64,000 nt of DNA. It comes from Liolophura sinensis. Taxonomy: Eukaryota; Mollusca; Polyplacophora; Chitonida; Chitonidae. The notes beneath the pieces are model-generated. The model had not been told where the DNA came from and ran no database searches. It saw only the letters and a program-made list of their open reading frames with translations. The DNA is taken from contig NC_088301.1 of NCBI RefSeq assembly GCF_032854445.1, positions 23,222,226 to 23,286,225 of the forward strand, in the 5' to 3' direction. This document shows, piece after piece, positions 1 through 12,429 of this stretch; positions within the stretch are counted from its first letter, which is position 1, and every line of letters starts with the position of its first letter. A program made the position numbers and the translations under genes.

Positions 1-2239
1 TGTTAAGTAGCGAACAATAGAAAAATCAGTACTTAAGAGTGTCTAATATGACGTAATAATATGAGAGTGCTGTATATGTTGTATTCATTGACCAGAAATA
101 GACCAGAGGAACGGTCCGTGGCCTATGTTGGTAAAAATCGCTTGTCTTCCAATCGTTAGAACACAGGTTTTATGGCCAGGGAATTTGCCCCACGCCTCCA
201 ACGAATTTTTCAGTATTTATGGCGTTTTGGCGTCTTGGCGTCTTGGCGTTTATAGAGCCATTAAAGACCACAATCGTCTGGCACGCTTACTTGCGCCCTC
301 CACGTGAGAATGTTAATGTCAGTAACTTATCAAAGGTCAGTGGTTTACGCCGAACACCCTGAGTTCCTCCACCCATAGAACTCACCGCTAAGGTATAGGT
401 GAAACACTGGTGTGTCATGGACATTTCTATATACACCTACAGACATATAACAGTTGCAAAGGCTTATTTTTCGTGTTGTTGTACACCAACGTCGTATATA
501 TCAGTTTATTATATCACTTAGTTTTTGGCATACATTCCCTCATCTCTGAATTTTAGACATAATATTCTTCGTTTCACATTACAAGCATTTATGGTGAGTA
601 TGTTGAATCTGGCCATAAGCTATATCAGTTCTGTTTTTACGCTCTACATGTACATGTACAGGGAGAGAGAGCTACTCGCATATTCTGAGTGCGAAGGAAA
701 ACACCAATCAGATAAATAAATAAATAAATCTGTTGATGGTCTTACCTTACCAACTGCTGGGACTTTTGCAGTGGCACTGTTCTTGTCTCTGATTGTTCAT
801 ATAGCTTACAACTGCCAGACTGCAGCAGTTCTACTCTGCATATCCGACTGCATATGTAATACACCGCAATGGCGTTATAAGAGCTTTCTGGTTTCACGGT
901 TTTAGTTTTGCAGATATTGCAAATAATTCCACCTTTACATCCATGGTAACGTATTGCGCAGCTCATAACTATTGATCTAACAAATACACCTAGCAAAACA
1001 GCCACGCTGAGAGCAAAGCTGTAAAAATCCTGACTAGTCCTGAGAATGATAATTGTGGGGGTCATATTTCACTGTTTACACAATGACGGCTTACCCCGGC
1101 TCACCTATACAACTAAAGGTTTTCGTAAATAGTATATCAGGTCATTTACAACACCCCTGGGTTATTCTGATGGGCGATGGAGGTAGGGGTGATTATGATT
1201 GGTGGATAGAGCGAGCACGTACGATGACATCATGGTGTGACGTCAGAGGGCTTGGTATGACTTTATGGCGTTTGATTATAGAAAGCGATGCACAGACTCG
1301 TCACTTGCTCTTTGGGCTTTGCACAATGCTGTCTTACATCCCCGTTTTACCATGCCGCGAAACAAGATCAAACACGCGATGAGAGGCAGTTCCTCTTGTG
1401 TGAACAAAGATTTCGGCACGACACAACCTGATGAGAAGAAGGCTAACTTCACACACGTTTTGCCGGCGTATCCGTCCGGACTGACTCTTTGATCCTTTTG
1501 CTGGAGGCTCTGGCTATGGTAGGACAATGTCTTCCCCAACCGACACCTCAGAGTATCGACACCATTAGCGCTACCCATGCCTCCATTCCCACCCCCCACC
1601 GGCACTGCTAGCAGCAGTACGCCAACCACGCCACCTCCCCTGTATATAATTACTGTTCTTGTTGTTTTGGGTCATGTTCACTTAAGTTGGCAATGTGTAC
1701 CACACCTGGTGACTATGGACATTTTACAATTTTTCTTGTTAAAACGGGTGGAAGATAACACCGCCACCACTACTCACCAATGAATCAACCAACGGGACAA
1801 TGTCTCCACTTTGAACATGGAATATTGCGACGGTGTGCATATCGGTAACACCTGTATCGTCAATATCCACCATTACATGAATGACCTATTGAACTTTGAC
1901 GGCAAACACAACCTTGTGATTGTTTTTTTTTGTTTGAAACGTTCACCAAGTGAACTTGCACTTAGCTTTGACCACACATTTCAACTTTGACCTCGTACTG
2001 AATTCTGCTGATCCATGATGAGTGATTCGTTTTTCGTGATTAGTTTCTCCAGTTCCTGTAGTTTGTTTTATTATACGCAAGAAAAAAACAATTTGAAACA
2101 TATAAGAAGCTGAGTTTGTTGTTGTTGTTGTTGCTGTTGACAGATATGCCCATGGTGTTCCGGGGTAGTCATTTTGATTGATGGATTGACTGGTGGATGG
2201 GTGTTTCACGGGTGGTTCTTACTTCGAGTTAGCTTGTGG
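1..2239. other. No gene recognised
   Basis: Only short unrelated ORFs occur here, none with a family motif I recognise. A short ATAA-type run lies near 711-730. This stretch could include flank or decayed 5' parts of the Polinton that follows, but nothing visible shows it. Confidence 0.4.
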
Positions 2240-4505
2240 ATTAGGAGGTTTTGTGGTCAAACTCAGATCAGATACTTTGTGTCAAGCAGGTGTGGTCATT
2301 ACCTACGCAGCTAGAGGTAGGTGAAGACGTTCGTCATTATGAAGTCAACTGCTTTAGGATGGGAGATTTAGTTAGCATTGTCACGGATCTCAAAGGGTAC
2401 AAACACGTGGTACGTGCCATGTTCGAAGACGGTCACGTGAACAAGGGTGGGTTCAACGTCCTCCGTGTGTTCATGAAATATATATGTAACCGTGTGGAGG
2501 ATCTTAATCCCATCCTCAACTACTATTACTACACCCTTCTACAAACCTGATTGTCCTCCAGCGTCCACGCAACCCATCACCCAGGCCTCAGCACCCCACC
2601 GAACGTGATGCATCCCCCACGTTCTCCCCTTCCGTGGTGGTCTAGTCCCTGGCCCTCTGTATCACGTACGCTGTCTTCTGTTTGTGGACGGCACGGTACG
2701 GTATAAAATAACAGTGACGGCCGTGCCTGTACAGTGTTCTCCAGCCCAGTTCAGCCGTCACGACCCGTCGTCAGCGTTCACGCACAACAAGAGTGAGAAT
2801 TCGAACAAGCACCAGGAAGGAAATCTCAGGACATCCCTGTTACCGTCCTACGCTAATTGTACTACCAGCTGTACTATCTGCTGGATCGCCTAGAGTGGAG
2901 CCATTAACCCAGGCGGCACATGAGCATGGACTCGGATGAAGGCCTGTCTAGCCAAACAAGAGACGTACACGACTGAAGGATATGTGTCTTTGCCAAATAC
3001 AACGGTGAGTATCGCTACTTGTTGACGCGTATAGACATTCTTTCTAAATACACTTGGGTGGTGCCCATTCGCACGAAGACTAGAGCTAATCTCATCGACG
3101 CAATTAAGACCATCTTCAGAAGCGGGTGTACCGCCTTGTTCCTGTAAACGGACGAGGGAAAAGGATTTCTCAGTACGTCCATTCCAGCATTTTAAAGGAG
3201 ACGGTGGGGAGGGGGGTGTTCTTCTTCCATAACCTTGTTGATAGAACGGTTTAATCGCACGTTTAAAGGGCGCATGTACAAACACTCCAAGACCAACAAC
3301 ACACGACCTTACCTGGACGTCTTGTCCGCCTTAACACGCTGGTGCAAACGAGTCAACCATCGCAGTATCCTCGAGCACCCATTACCGTCACAACAAGATC
3401 GAAAACGAGGTTCCTACTTGGTTATAGTTCCACCCGCTCTCGGCACGGTTGGCTTTACCGCTATGACGTGGGAGATCTCGTCAAGGGGATTTTCTTGAAA
3501 TACTACATCCCCAACTGGAGTCAAGAAATCTTCCGCATTCTTCGGCGCCATCACAGGAAGCCTGCGGTCTAATCGTTGGAAAACTTCAAAGGGGAGCGGT
3601 TGGGGGGGGGGGGGGGCATTTTAAGATTTATTTATTTATTTATTTGATTGGTGTTTTACGCCGTACTCAAGAATATTTCACTTATACGACGGCGACCAGC
3701 ATAATGGGGGGAGGAAACCGGGCAGAGCCCGGGCAAAACTCACGACCATCCGCAGGTTGCTGGGAAACCTTCCCACGTACAAGACACTTTAAGAGACGGA
3801 ACTCCAACCCGTGAAGACCTCCGCGGAGACTTACTACCAAGTGGAGACGGTGTTAGACAAGAAGAAAAAATGCACCACTTGGTCAAGTGGCTTGACTATC
3901 CAGTCAGTTTCAATTCTTGGGTACCTGCGACGTACGTGAAACGTATTTAAACTTTTACCCACTTCCTCCGTCACAGTCTTGGCCACACCGCCTAAGGGAT
4001 TAGACCAGTGCATGCAAGGTCTGCGAGAGAACAAAGGTGGCGCAACCGCCGTGACTGGGATTCTCTTGTACACCGGCCTTTAGGTAGGTGGGTTTACTGA
4101 GGAAATCGATGCCGTACTCATCCAAGAACAGTCTGCTGTGCTAGTCTTTCAAGATCAATTGAGCAGGACGTTGCTCCATGCGTTTCAATCGCGGAGGGCG
4201 ATCCTGTAGCACCCGAAAAATTTATGGTTGCATGCTATGTGGCAACAATTGGGACGCCTCCATCAACGACAAGCTAATCATAGCCTCTACCAACATGTAC
4301 CCTATCGGGCGTACCTCGAGACTCTGCTGACCTACTTCAATAAGGCCATTAGACACCCACTTTGTCGTTTTGGGTATGGGGACACGCCCGCTCAGATGGA
4401 CACCACGGGCAACAGGAACGCCGGGTTTAGGAAACGGCGAGCCCTTGCATGGGAGCAAGTCGATCGTATTCCTGCATATATCGGGATCCTGCTGGTAGAT
4501 TAAGC
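2240..4505 (+). mobile_element. Polinton/Maverick fossil, broken
   Basis: Fragments of a Polinton lie in one orientation. The clearest part is a retroviral-type (rve) integrase core between about 2990 and 3560, including the typical segment ERFNRTFKGRMYKH. Chromodomain-like coding, the usual C-terminal module of Polinton integrases, lies around 3830-3940. A piece at about 4228-4500 contains PYRAYLETLL followed by DTxxxMDTT-like text, resembling the F54H12.2-like ORF carried by animal Polintons. An ORF at 2251-2550 belongs to the same block by position only. Polymerase B, the packaging ATPase and terminal inverted repeats were not found, so the element is partial as well as broken, with many breaks. 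A SINE inserted into it later. It looks old. Confidence 0.7.
3628..3792 (-). mobile_element. tRNA-headed SINE, 5'-truncated, inside the Polinton
   Basis: Read on the minus strand this is the middle and tail of the window's common SINE: CCGGGCTCTGCCCGG-like body, then GTATAAGTGAAATATTCTTGAG, then AAAACACCAATCAAATAAAT tail. It separates the integrase core from the chromodomain segment of the fossil Polinton, so it is the younger insertion. A poly-G tract of about 14 bases lies just before it at about 3603-3617. Confidence 0.8.
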
Positions 4506-4509
4506 ATCC

Positions 4510-4955
4510 CCGGTGCGTGGTTCCTTTGCATTGTTTTAATGTGATTGCACGTGAAATGTGATGACAAAGCATTTTGAGTATTTCTAGACGAGTGACGTCT
4601 AACAAATTGCAGTTAACATCCCTGCATTTTTATACCTAATTCTACTTAAACCATGTTGATACGGTGCGTGTAAAATTCTACCATTTATGCACTTACATGA
4701 ACAATTAGAATAAAACCCTGACTGAGGTAAACTGACAGGAGAGCATATTTCGTCAGTTACGTGTATATACACTATGTTTGATTTACGAGTAGACATCAGT
4801 ACCCAAGCCCCCATAATTAATGTACGTGTGTACATGTCAGCACGTGTATAGCTAATATATCCACCTCTTAGCTTATGTAGTGAGAAGTAAAAACAAAAGT
4901 TTTCTCCTGTCCTGACAACATGAATTTTTTTTAATTTTCATTGTTTACTGAATCA
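4510..4955. other. Intergenic, nothing recognised
   Basis: AT-rich sequence with no supported ORF, repeat or motif. Confidence 0.4.
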
Positions 4956-4957
4956 CA

Positions 4958-5050
4958 GGCTTACACTTTGGGCCGGGGGGCTTACTGCATTACTCTGGCT
5001 TCTTCTCCATCACTTTCATCACAAGCCTTACACTTTGTGGCAGTGGCCCC
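4958..5050. repeat. 65-bp tandem repeat, block 1
   Basis: Two diverged units start near 4958 and 5024, each opening with GGCTTACACTTTG-like text and containing a TTACTGCATTACTCTGG core. The same unit recurs at 5738-5890. Confidence 0.65.
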
Positions 5051-5059
5051 ATATCGGGT

Positions 5060-5590
5060 GGTGCTTTTCGCGTGCATGTTTATTACACTCATGAAGCACC
5101 CAAACGAGGATGTGTTATTGAATCGTCATCCAAATCTTCACAAGAACACCAGCCGATGCCTAAATTCCAATTAGGTGTTACAACTCTGTAGACTGTTTCG
5201 CGTGTTCAACCTTCGTAAGGTTCAACTGTCAATTGTCGTTTGAAAGTTGCACGGCGTGCATTAAGTGCAAGTGAAATTTGTCTATTTTTGGACTAATTCT
5301 TTCTGTTGTAAAATGTAGTTGTCTTGTTATAAATATTAACGTATTGAACTATATATTGTATAAAGCAATCTTTTGACATGTCTATGGAATAAAAAAAATG
5401 ATGTAAATAAATTTTGTCTGTACTATATTATATACTCCGCCATGTACTTGTCACTTACTGATGACGCTTCTCTTGACATATATGTAATATCACTAGGCGG
5501 TTAGACGTTGGCGCGGTTTCCGAAAAGTTTATAATAATAAAAAATATACCAAAAAAAAAAACCTTCAAATAATATAAATTTACAATAAGG
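5060..5590. other. Intergenic, AT-rich
   Basis: Several A/T runs, including poly-A near 5552-5561. No gene is supported. Confidence 0.4.
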
Positions 5591-5730
5591 GTACGTAATT
5601 CGTAACCCTCGATATCAAATTTATTAAACTAGAATAGTAGTTTTCATTTGTTCCTCACCGGAGGCTCGGAACAAATTAAAACTGCTACTCTCGTTAATAA
5701 ATTTGATATCGAGGGTCACGAATTACATAT
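5591..5730. repeat. Long imperfect palindrome (about 140-nt hairpin)
   Basis: The outer arms are AATTCGTAACCCTCGATATC from 5597 and its complement ending at 5724, continuing inwards over ATTTATTAA. The inner arms TTTCATTTGTTCC (about 5642-5654) and GGAACAAATTAAAA (from 5668) also pair. The loop is about 13 nt (5655-5667). It could be a foldback MITE or a recent inverted duplication. No coding is seen. Confidence 0.8.
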
Positions 5731-5737
5731 TCTCTGT

Positions 5738-5890
5738 GGCTTACACTTTGTGGCGGCGGCTTACTGCATTACTCCGGTTTCTTTCTCGTCACTTACACCA
5801 CTGGCTTACATTTTGTGGTTGTGATTTACTGTATTACTCTGGCTTCCTCCTCATCACGTACATCACTGGCTTACACTTTGTGGAACCAGC
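5738..5890. repeat. 65-bp tandem repeat, block 2
   Basis: Units begin at 5738, 5803 and 5868 (last one partial), exactly 65 bp apart, each opening GGCTTACA(C/T)TTTGTGG. The unit is the same as at 4958-5050, so the array has been split or has grown on both sides of the hairpin. Confidence 0.8.
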
Positions 5891-5899
5891 CCCGATTTT

Positions 5900-7363
5900 G
5901 GTAGAGGTGCCGCTTTGCGTCTGGTAGATCCAGGGGGCAAAAATATAACAACCGAAAAACAGGGCCTGTTATCCTTCTGGAATCCCCTCTGGATTTCCAC
6001 TTCAAAACAACCCGCCAATGTAACTCAGCTTCATGGGGAACAACTCTCCCCGCCTTATATTAGACACGGATTACATGCGGTGTAGGGGAGGTAACTTTAA
6101 CAGGCATTGTCGCAATGTAGGTAATATCAGTTAATATTAGTAAATATTAACAATATTTGTACTGATAGTATGGCCAGTTAACAGAAATTATGAGTGTCAG
6201 TGTATCATTCCGCAATCAGAATCATTCCTTTCTTAGTCGGGGGGACCAGAATCGGATTGGGCAAAACCCTGGAAACTTTGTAAATTTTTGTAAATTCTCC
6301 CTTGGTACATCTTAGTGGACACAAGTACAGGATTGTCCGCATATTGTGATCCCGTGAGGTGTCCTGGTGTCTTCCGCATGGTGTAGTCTTACAGTACCGT
6401 GCATGCCACCAACCCTCTACAAGTAGATACTTTATGACAGACATAACGTTGAAAGTGACGGTGAGCATTATTGCCCACATACAGAAAAGGTCAAGCTCGC
6501 ACACTGTTCATCTTTTTCTTTTCTTTTTTTTTTTCTTAATGGATAATTTGGTCTCAAAATGTTTGTGGAATGACCCAAAGGCTTTATGCATGATAAAGGT
6601 AGCGTATCTCTTAAATTAATTATACAGATTCAAATTACAATAATTTTGACAATCCAGCAATAATTATCCAAAATGAATAAAAACTTCAGAAGCTTGGATT
6701 ATTGATGTCAAATTTTTTTATATATTATCAGCAATATCAAACGATGTACCACGTACACAAAAGAAACTCAGTCTGAAATTTCTTAGAAATATTTCAAAAC
6801 ATGTACAAAATAAGTTCATATGGCAAAATACGTATTGACACAGGTTAAACGTACATGTAAATGTAGGCCAAAGCCTGAAAAAAGTATCCAGTACATTGTA
6901 AAGAGTAAGCTGCATTAACGATGATTCTAAGGAGAAACTCTCTATGACGCGAGCTCTTGTTGGAACTCCTTCAGAAAATACTATTACAACACAGCAGCTT
7001 CAAGCGGTTGACTTACTCTAACAAATAACAGCTATTCCTAGCACAACAAACTGAATTCAGTGAAACCGTTTAGGGTTGCGTATCGCAATAATTATGATAC
7101 TGGTTTCAACACATTCACAACATTAGACAAAAACGTTTACATCAGAAAATGTTTTGGGAAATGCTATACGTCAACGGAAAGGTCCATCACTACATGTATG
7201 TTATCGTCACCATAGTAACTACCGTACACGTAATAAATGCCTATGTTTTGGTAAATCCTTAATTCGAGCAAACAAAATTGACTGGAAATTAATCGTGGCA
7301 TAAACCATGTGTAATATTCTCTCATTTAACCAGCCTTCAATATGCCCGCATGCATACAGTCAC
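5900..7363. other. Intergenic plus likely 3' UTR of the coiled-coil gene
   Basis: No ORF here looks coding. The part nearest 7364 should hold the 3' UTR of the minus-strand gene, but I could not pick a convincing poly(A) signal. A pyrimidine run lies at about 6509-6536. Confidence 0.4.
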
Positions 7364-10300
7364 CTAATTTTCCCCGGAACTTGGTGTTACCCGGTTTCGA
7401 CCCTTTAACCTGCAGATGAGCTTCTGACATTTTCGCTTGATAGACTGAATGGGTGATTGCTTTCTGTATTTGCTCGCTTCTCCGTCAGACTTCCTTTTCC
7501 TACCATTCAACATCCTGCCAATGAATTCATGGAAGCCACTTCCATCTTTAGATGCCACCTCCACTTGTATCGATGCTGGATGATGTCTTGCCGAGGTGTT
7601 AGGCATGACAGGCAAAAAAGCCTCTTGCTTTGACCTCTTCCATTCTTCTACTGGTCTGTCAGAACTGTTCTGGTTTACATTATCCGTAAAGACATCCAAC
7701 TTATTATCCAGCATTTTGTCCAACTTTCTGGTGACCTGCTGTGACATTTCTCTCGCCATTTCTGCCTCCAGCCTGGCACAGGCATCCTTCAGACGCTGAC
7801 TGCGGTACATCTTGATGGAGTACTTCCGCTTTAGATCTGCCATGTCTCTGTTCTGTCGTTTCAGCGCCTCGCGCACTTCGTCGTTCCTGGCAGAGATTCC
7901 GGTTATTTTTGCCATGGCTTTGTCGGTTTCCTTCTTGACATCTGCGCAGTTTTTCCTCAGGTGTTCCAAATACCTATAAGCGAATAAATCATGAGCGAAG
8001 GGTAAAATTGAGGGCGACTCTGTAAATTTTAATAAATTCAGTGTGAATGCTAACATGCAATAAGGATATTAATTAATTCACATTTCTGTTACATTTTATT
8101 AAATAGTTCTTTAGACCGGAGTTTGTAACGAAATACAAGGGTAAAAAGGAACAGACAAACAGAGGGACACTGGTGCAACGAAAATTGAAGTAGGATGAGT
8201 AAGGTGGGGGTGGAAGGTAAGGTGGGGGTGGGAGGTGTGGTGGGTGTGGATGGTGGGTGTGGTGGGGGTTGGGGTCGGGTAGTGGTTCGGTGACTAAAAT
8301 GATGATCGGTGTCACTATAGAAGAAACTTATACAACTGAGACAGAGTGGTTTAACATGCGAAAAAGAAGAACTTTCTTTCAAAAGTGAGAAAAACTGAAT
8401 TCAGGTCAAAACCTGAATATTTACACAAGACAAAGATCAAAGGACCGACACATACAGCTCTACTTGAAAGCAGTACTTGTACTTCCAAATACAAAACATT
8501 TCAACAAGAAAACGCTCAAATTTAAAAGATTTTACGGTTTCACAGCTTTAATTTTTAGGTTCATTAGATCAGGAATTAGGTGCCTTTAGTAAATTTATCT
8601 AAATAAATCTGTATTATACTTGAAAGTACCAACAACAAATAAATAAAGCAATTACAAATACATGTACAAGACAAACCCGTACCTTTCATCCTCCATCTGA
8701 TGATATCTTAACTCTGCTGCTCTCTTAGTTTCACGAAGAAGTTTTTCTGCTAGTTTCAGTTTTAGTTCTTCCCTAGAGGCGTTGATATTTCCTGAAACAA
8801 ATTTTTCTTTCAGTTTTGTATGACAAAGAAACATATTACGAAATAATGATATGAAACCTATTTTAACATAGTCTATATCAGGTGAGGACTTCGAAAATTA
8901 CCGACATTTACTGTACTGCGAATTTAACTGATTATGTAGGACTTAGTTGATGTGTCCTTTCAGAAAGCGGAGTGTTACGTTGCAGTAAGTTATTCACTAA
9001 GAAAATTTGTGTAAACGTAATTAGTGGACTCAAAAATCTATTATCTTGGAATCAGTAATTTCCAAATAGAATCTGTTCTAGTGAACACACCATCCCAAAA
9101 GCTCTAGCGTTTTTAAATATTGAAATTTTTAAAAAAAGTTGATAGAAGTTATTCACCAACCTTTCTGCTCTTGCGTGGTGGGTGTGGCGGGTTTTAGTGT
9201 AGCATGGATTTTCGGCAGAGGGAACTTCGTGTTAACTGAAGGTTAAACAAAAAGTATTTAGAGAATCTAAACAAAGTGATCTTACTTTCCGTTGAAAACA
9301 ATTTAAATGAAATGATCAATATAATTATCATTTCTGACACCATGTCTCTCTGCTGCAGTGATAGTTAGAATACTCACTCCGATCATTATCCATGAAAAAA
9401 ACCTTCATTTAAAACAGACAGAAAACAACAAAATAACATAACATTTATACCATGTATCAACTAGAAATCGGTTACAAATGAATCACCTAGGTTATGTCTG
9501 ACGTTAAAGATTTTCTGTCTGAGCTCTCCATTTCTTCCTTGGTTGGCCAGCGGTGGGAGACGAAGTGGAAGTAAATCCATGTTGAAAGTTTCCTGGACTT
9601 TAGCTAGTTTAGGAATTTAGAAACAAAAAACAGACCCCATAAAGAAACTGTAATAATGGCTGTCGTACATTTTCGAGACAAAATCTCTGAAGCTACCGGT
9701 ACGTGTTTATGCAATAAACAAATGCTCAAAGCATGGAAATTCTTCGATACTTAAGTCAATATTTTCAAAATCTGTATATTTAAATTTCAACCTCGACCAA
9801 GATTCTGACACTTGCAATAAAATAAATAAGAAATTTATTCGTTGATTGTTCAGTTTAAAAAATAAATTAGATATGGTTATTAACCAACCTGTCTGCTGCA
9901 TTGAGGGTTTTGATGTGACATGGGTTCTCGGAAGGCTGATAGTTGTGTCAACTGAAGGTTGAAAAAAAAAAATAGGTATTTAGAAAACGGAAACAAAATG
10001 GTATTACATGTACTCTCGTTGAAAACAAACTGATTAACATCCATCACAATTTGCCTTTTCTGAGAAGGATGTTCAAATTCTCAATGAGTCTCTGGTTGTA
10101 GCTCTTGTACATTTATATCAGGTATCACTAAAAGGTTAAAAGCAAATCACCTATGTCATGTTTGACGTTGAAGGTCTTCTGTCTGAAGTCTTCATTTCTT
10201 CTTCGTTTGGCCACCGGTGGAAGACAAAAGGAAAGCTTTACACCCGTGTTGGAAATTTGCTGGTCTTTAGTCAGTTTAGAAACTGAAAAGCAAGAAGTGA

Positions 10301-11889
10301 AACAGACCCCTTAAATAAATAATAAACGAAAATTTGTTCATATAGCCAGTCGTCATCCGTGAAAAATAATGTTACTGGGCCTTCACTTTGGAAAAATTAA
10401 AGTTTTCTTTTGTTGGGGACACCAGATCTAAGGCATAGAAACTGGAACTGATATACGGTGGGTTTATTTGAAGACAGTTACCAGTTATGACATGCAGCCA
10501 GCTGCTTTCATCAACAATTAGAAAGGTGGCCCATTATTGCGACCAATTCTCCTACGTTATTTTTCCGGTCATGGTAGCCGACTCCTCATAAAAATAAATA
10601 AAGCCCTGGGTATGTGATAAGACATTATTCTTTAGTTTCCGATGCAAAACTCTTTTATATCAAATGCTAAGAACCCATGTCAAAAAACACAACCCACAAA
10701 ATATATAGCTTCTTTGTGACTTCAGTAATTTAAACTATGAATTTAAATTTACTCCTTGCCTACTCTTTGAGGAGGGTTCTGACACGTACCATGAAGTAAG
10801 GAAATTAATTCGAACACATTAGGCCCATTTGCATATCAACATTACCCGGTAATACCGGGTGTCACTGATGTTTTTAGTCTTTTCAATGAACAATGGAGTA
10901 GTTGTTATGATAACTCCAAATTAAAACTTTAGAGGAAGAAGAAATTGATAAGATCAACCATGTATAAGCTCAGTAACACTGACCTAATGTAGTAAGGTAT
11001 AAAGTTAGGAAGAAAGATGTGTTTCATAGTATCATGGGAATCAGAACCAAGACTTACATTAAGGTGTGAAACTGCAACTTAAATAGCCCCACATCCTGAA
11101 ATGAAAATTATACATGCCTACCTTGTCTTGCCGGTGGCGGATAGTTGCTCCTTCGATATTCTGAGCCAATAACTGGCAACTTGTTCATGTATTCTGTCAT
11201 CATTTCTGGAAAATCAAATTATGAACCCTCTTACTATGAACAATGCGCATGTTCTGTTATCAAAACTTTAGACTGGCATCAACGATCATGCATTATCCTA
11301 GATCTCTTTCATTCTCCCCAACTTTCAGAATAATGTTGAAGCTAAGCTGAAAAAATGGCTAACCCATCTCAGAGCTAGTATTATAAATACTCAAAATATG
11401 ACAGATTCTGAATAACCACAAAACATCGAAAGTCTGAGCAAAATACGTCAACGATGTCAAAGTTTGGACGCCATTACTTTATTGTTATCGCTTCAGGCTT
11501 AATGTAGGCAGTAAACAGTTTGATGTTAAATCAACATTCATGCCTGTTGAAACAATCATTATTGATAACGGTATTCAGAAGTTTAATGTACACTGTAATA
11601 TTGTTTATCACTTTTTGCGGTGCTATAGATACGCTACAAAATAAGACAAATGGCCAAGTTTTTGCTATGAATTACACATGTGCCATTATTCATATATTTC
11701 CTTTCTCTAATGATAAATGCAGGGAAGAGAATCGTTTTGATCAAAATCATATGAAATTTTTTTATTTTGATCATTTTTCTCTGAAATTATATACTTCTTC
11801 ACTATTCACGACAAAAACAGCTGATCGGCCGACAATTCTCATCCCTCATAATGTCGAAAAGAATACAGAGATGAACATTTACCTGCCAT
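7364..11889 (-). CDS. Coiled-coil protein gene, eight exons (predicted)
   Basis: The family is not recognised. Exons read on the minus strand: 11889-11883, 11205-11122, 10282-10151, 9951-9889, 9603-9487, 9235-9161, 8791-8683 and 7973-7364. All introns are GT-AG, with good tracts such as TTTGTTTCAG before 8791. The exon lengths sum to 1197 nt, 398 codons plus stop, and the phase matches at every junction. The protein starts MAEMMTEYMNK. It has a low-complexity Pro/Lys-rich region (about residues 30-160), then a charged helical coiled coil (about 160-280, with segments such as REELKLKLAEKLLRETKR and CARLEAEMAREMSQQ). A basic tail holds GRKRKSDGE and SIKRKCQKLICRLKGRNR, possibly nuclear localisation signals. 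Exons 3-4 and 5-6 are a tandem duplicate pair. The last exon is the most certain; the 7-nt first exon is the least certain. Function is unknown. Confidence 0.68.
8196..8283 (+). repeat. G-rich (GGTGGG)n-like intronic minisatellite
   Basis: Degenerate GGTGGGGGTGG/GGTGTGG units lie in the last intron of the coiled-coil gene, G-rich on the strand opposite to transcription. It could form G-quadruplexes. It is non-coding. Confidence 0.6.
9161..10282 (-). repeat. Tandem duplication of an exon pair in the coiled-coil gene
   Basis: Exon 10151-10282 matches exon 9487-9603: both contain LPPxA followed by RRN/GRN and end F-N-V-(K/R)-H at the donor. Exon 9889-9951 matches exon 9161-9235: both give LP(R/K)xH(V/A)T(S/L)KP. 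Flanking intron bases match too, for example the shared donor G|GTTGGT and acceptor AACCTTCAG. All four exons are multiples of three with phase-1 boundaries, so copying the pair kept the frame. Confidence 0.75.
10284..11121. other. Intron 2 of the coiled-coil gene
   Basis: AT-rich and without a supported ORF. I looked for a third copy of the duplicated exons here and did not find one. Confidence 0.5.
11206..11882. other. Intron 1 of the coiled-coil gene
   Basis: An open frame of 123 codons on the plus strand (11520-11891) lies here. Its composition is AT-driven and it overlaps the predicted first exon, so I treat it as chance. Confidence 0.4.
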
Positions 11890-12384
11890 AAACTTAAGTC
11901 TATGATTGTTCAGGTGCTGGTGTCAGTCTTGACAATCGATTCGTCTGAACTGAAGTAGTAATACTTTATTGATGTCTGTGACATCATTTGTTAGTTACGT
12001 CATGTCCTGGCCTCGTGAGCGATCCCGCCCCCCCCCCCCCCGCCAAAAAAGTGACGTCATTTAATCGTCTGCTGAGGTTAGTCAAGTGAAGATGTGCACC
12101 GATCACGCTGGTTAGTCAGTAGACGAATATCTGCAGTACAGTGGTGACATGTATAACATTAAAACCTTGATATTAAAAATACATGTAGATTTCTAGACTT
12201 AGGCCTACTTGTATATTCTTAACTTGTTACTAGTCTTGCCCATTTTGCCTCTCAAGCTCATTAGATCACTGCAACAATCGATTTAACCAAATCATTAAAT
12301 ATTTTAGAATTTGTATTATTTACAGAAGAGAAAAATCGTATTTGTAAATGCTCTATTATCAAGTTCCCTTCGGAAGGAATGTTT
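11890..12384. other. Intergenic between the coiled-coil gene and the histones
   Basis: This should hold the coiled-coil gene's 5' UTR and promoter. A poly-C tract of about 14 bases lies near 12028-12042. No other feature is supported. Confidence 0.4.
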
Positions 12385-12400
12385 GGCCCTGAAAAGGGCC
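12385..12400 (-). terminator. Histone 3' stem-loop of H2A-1
   Basis: The minus strand reads GGCCCTTTTCAGGGCC, a six-base stem with the TTTC-type loop bound by SLBP, 29 nt after the H2A-1 stop. The purine-rich downstream part is less typical (TTCCTTCCGAAGGGAA). It marks a replication-type, non-polyadenylated mRNA. Confidence 0.9.
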
Positions 12401-12429
12401 TTTGGATTGTGTCACTTGGAAACAGCGAC

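Noticed and set aside
8089-8382. Proline/histidine-rich minus-strand ORFs
   Set aside because: Direct product of the G-rich intronic minisatellite.
11520-11891. 123-codon plus-strand ORF
   Set aside because: AT-driven composition, antisense to the predicted first exon, no domain.
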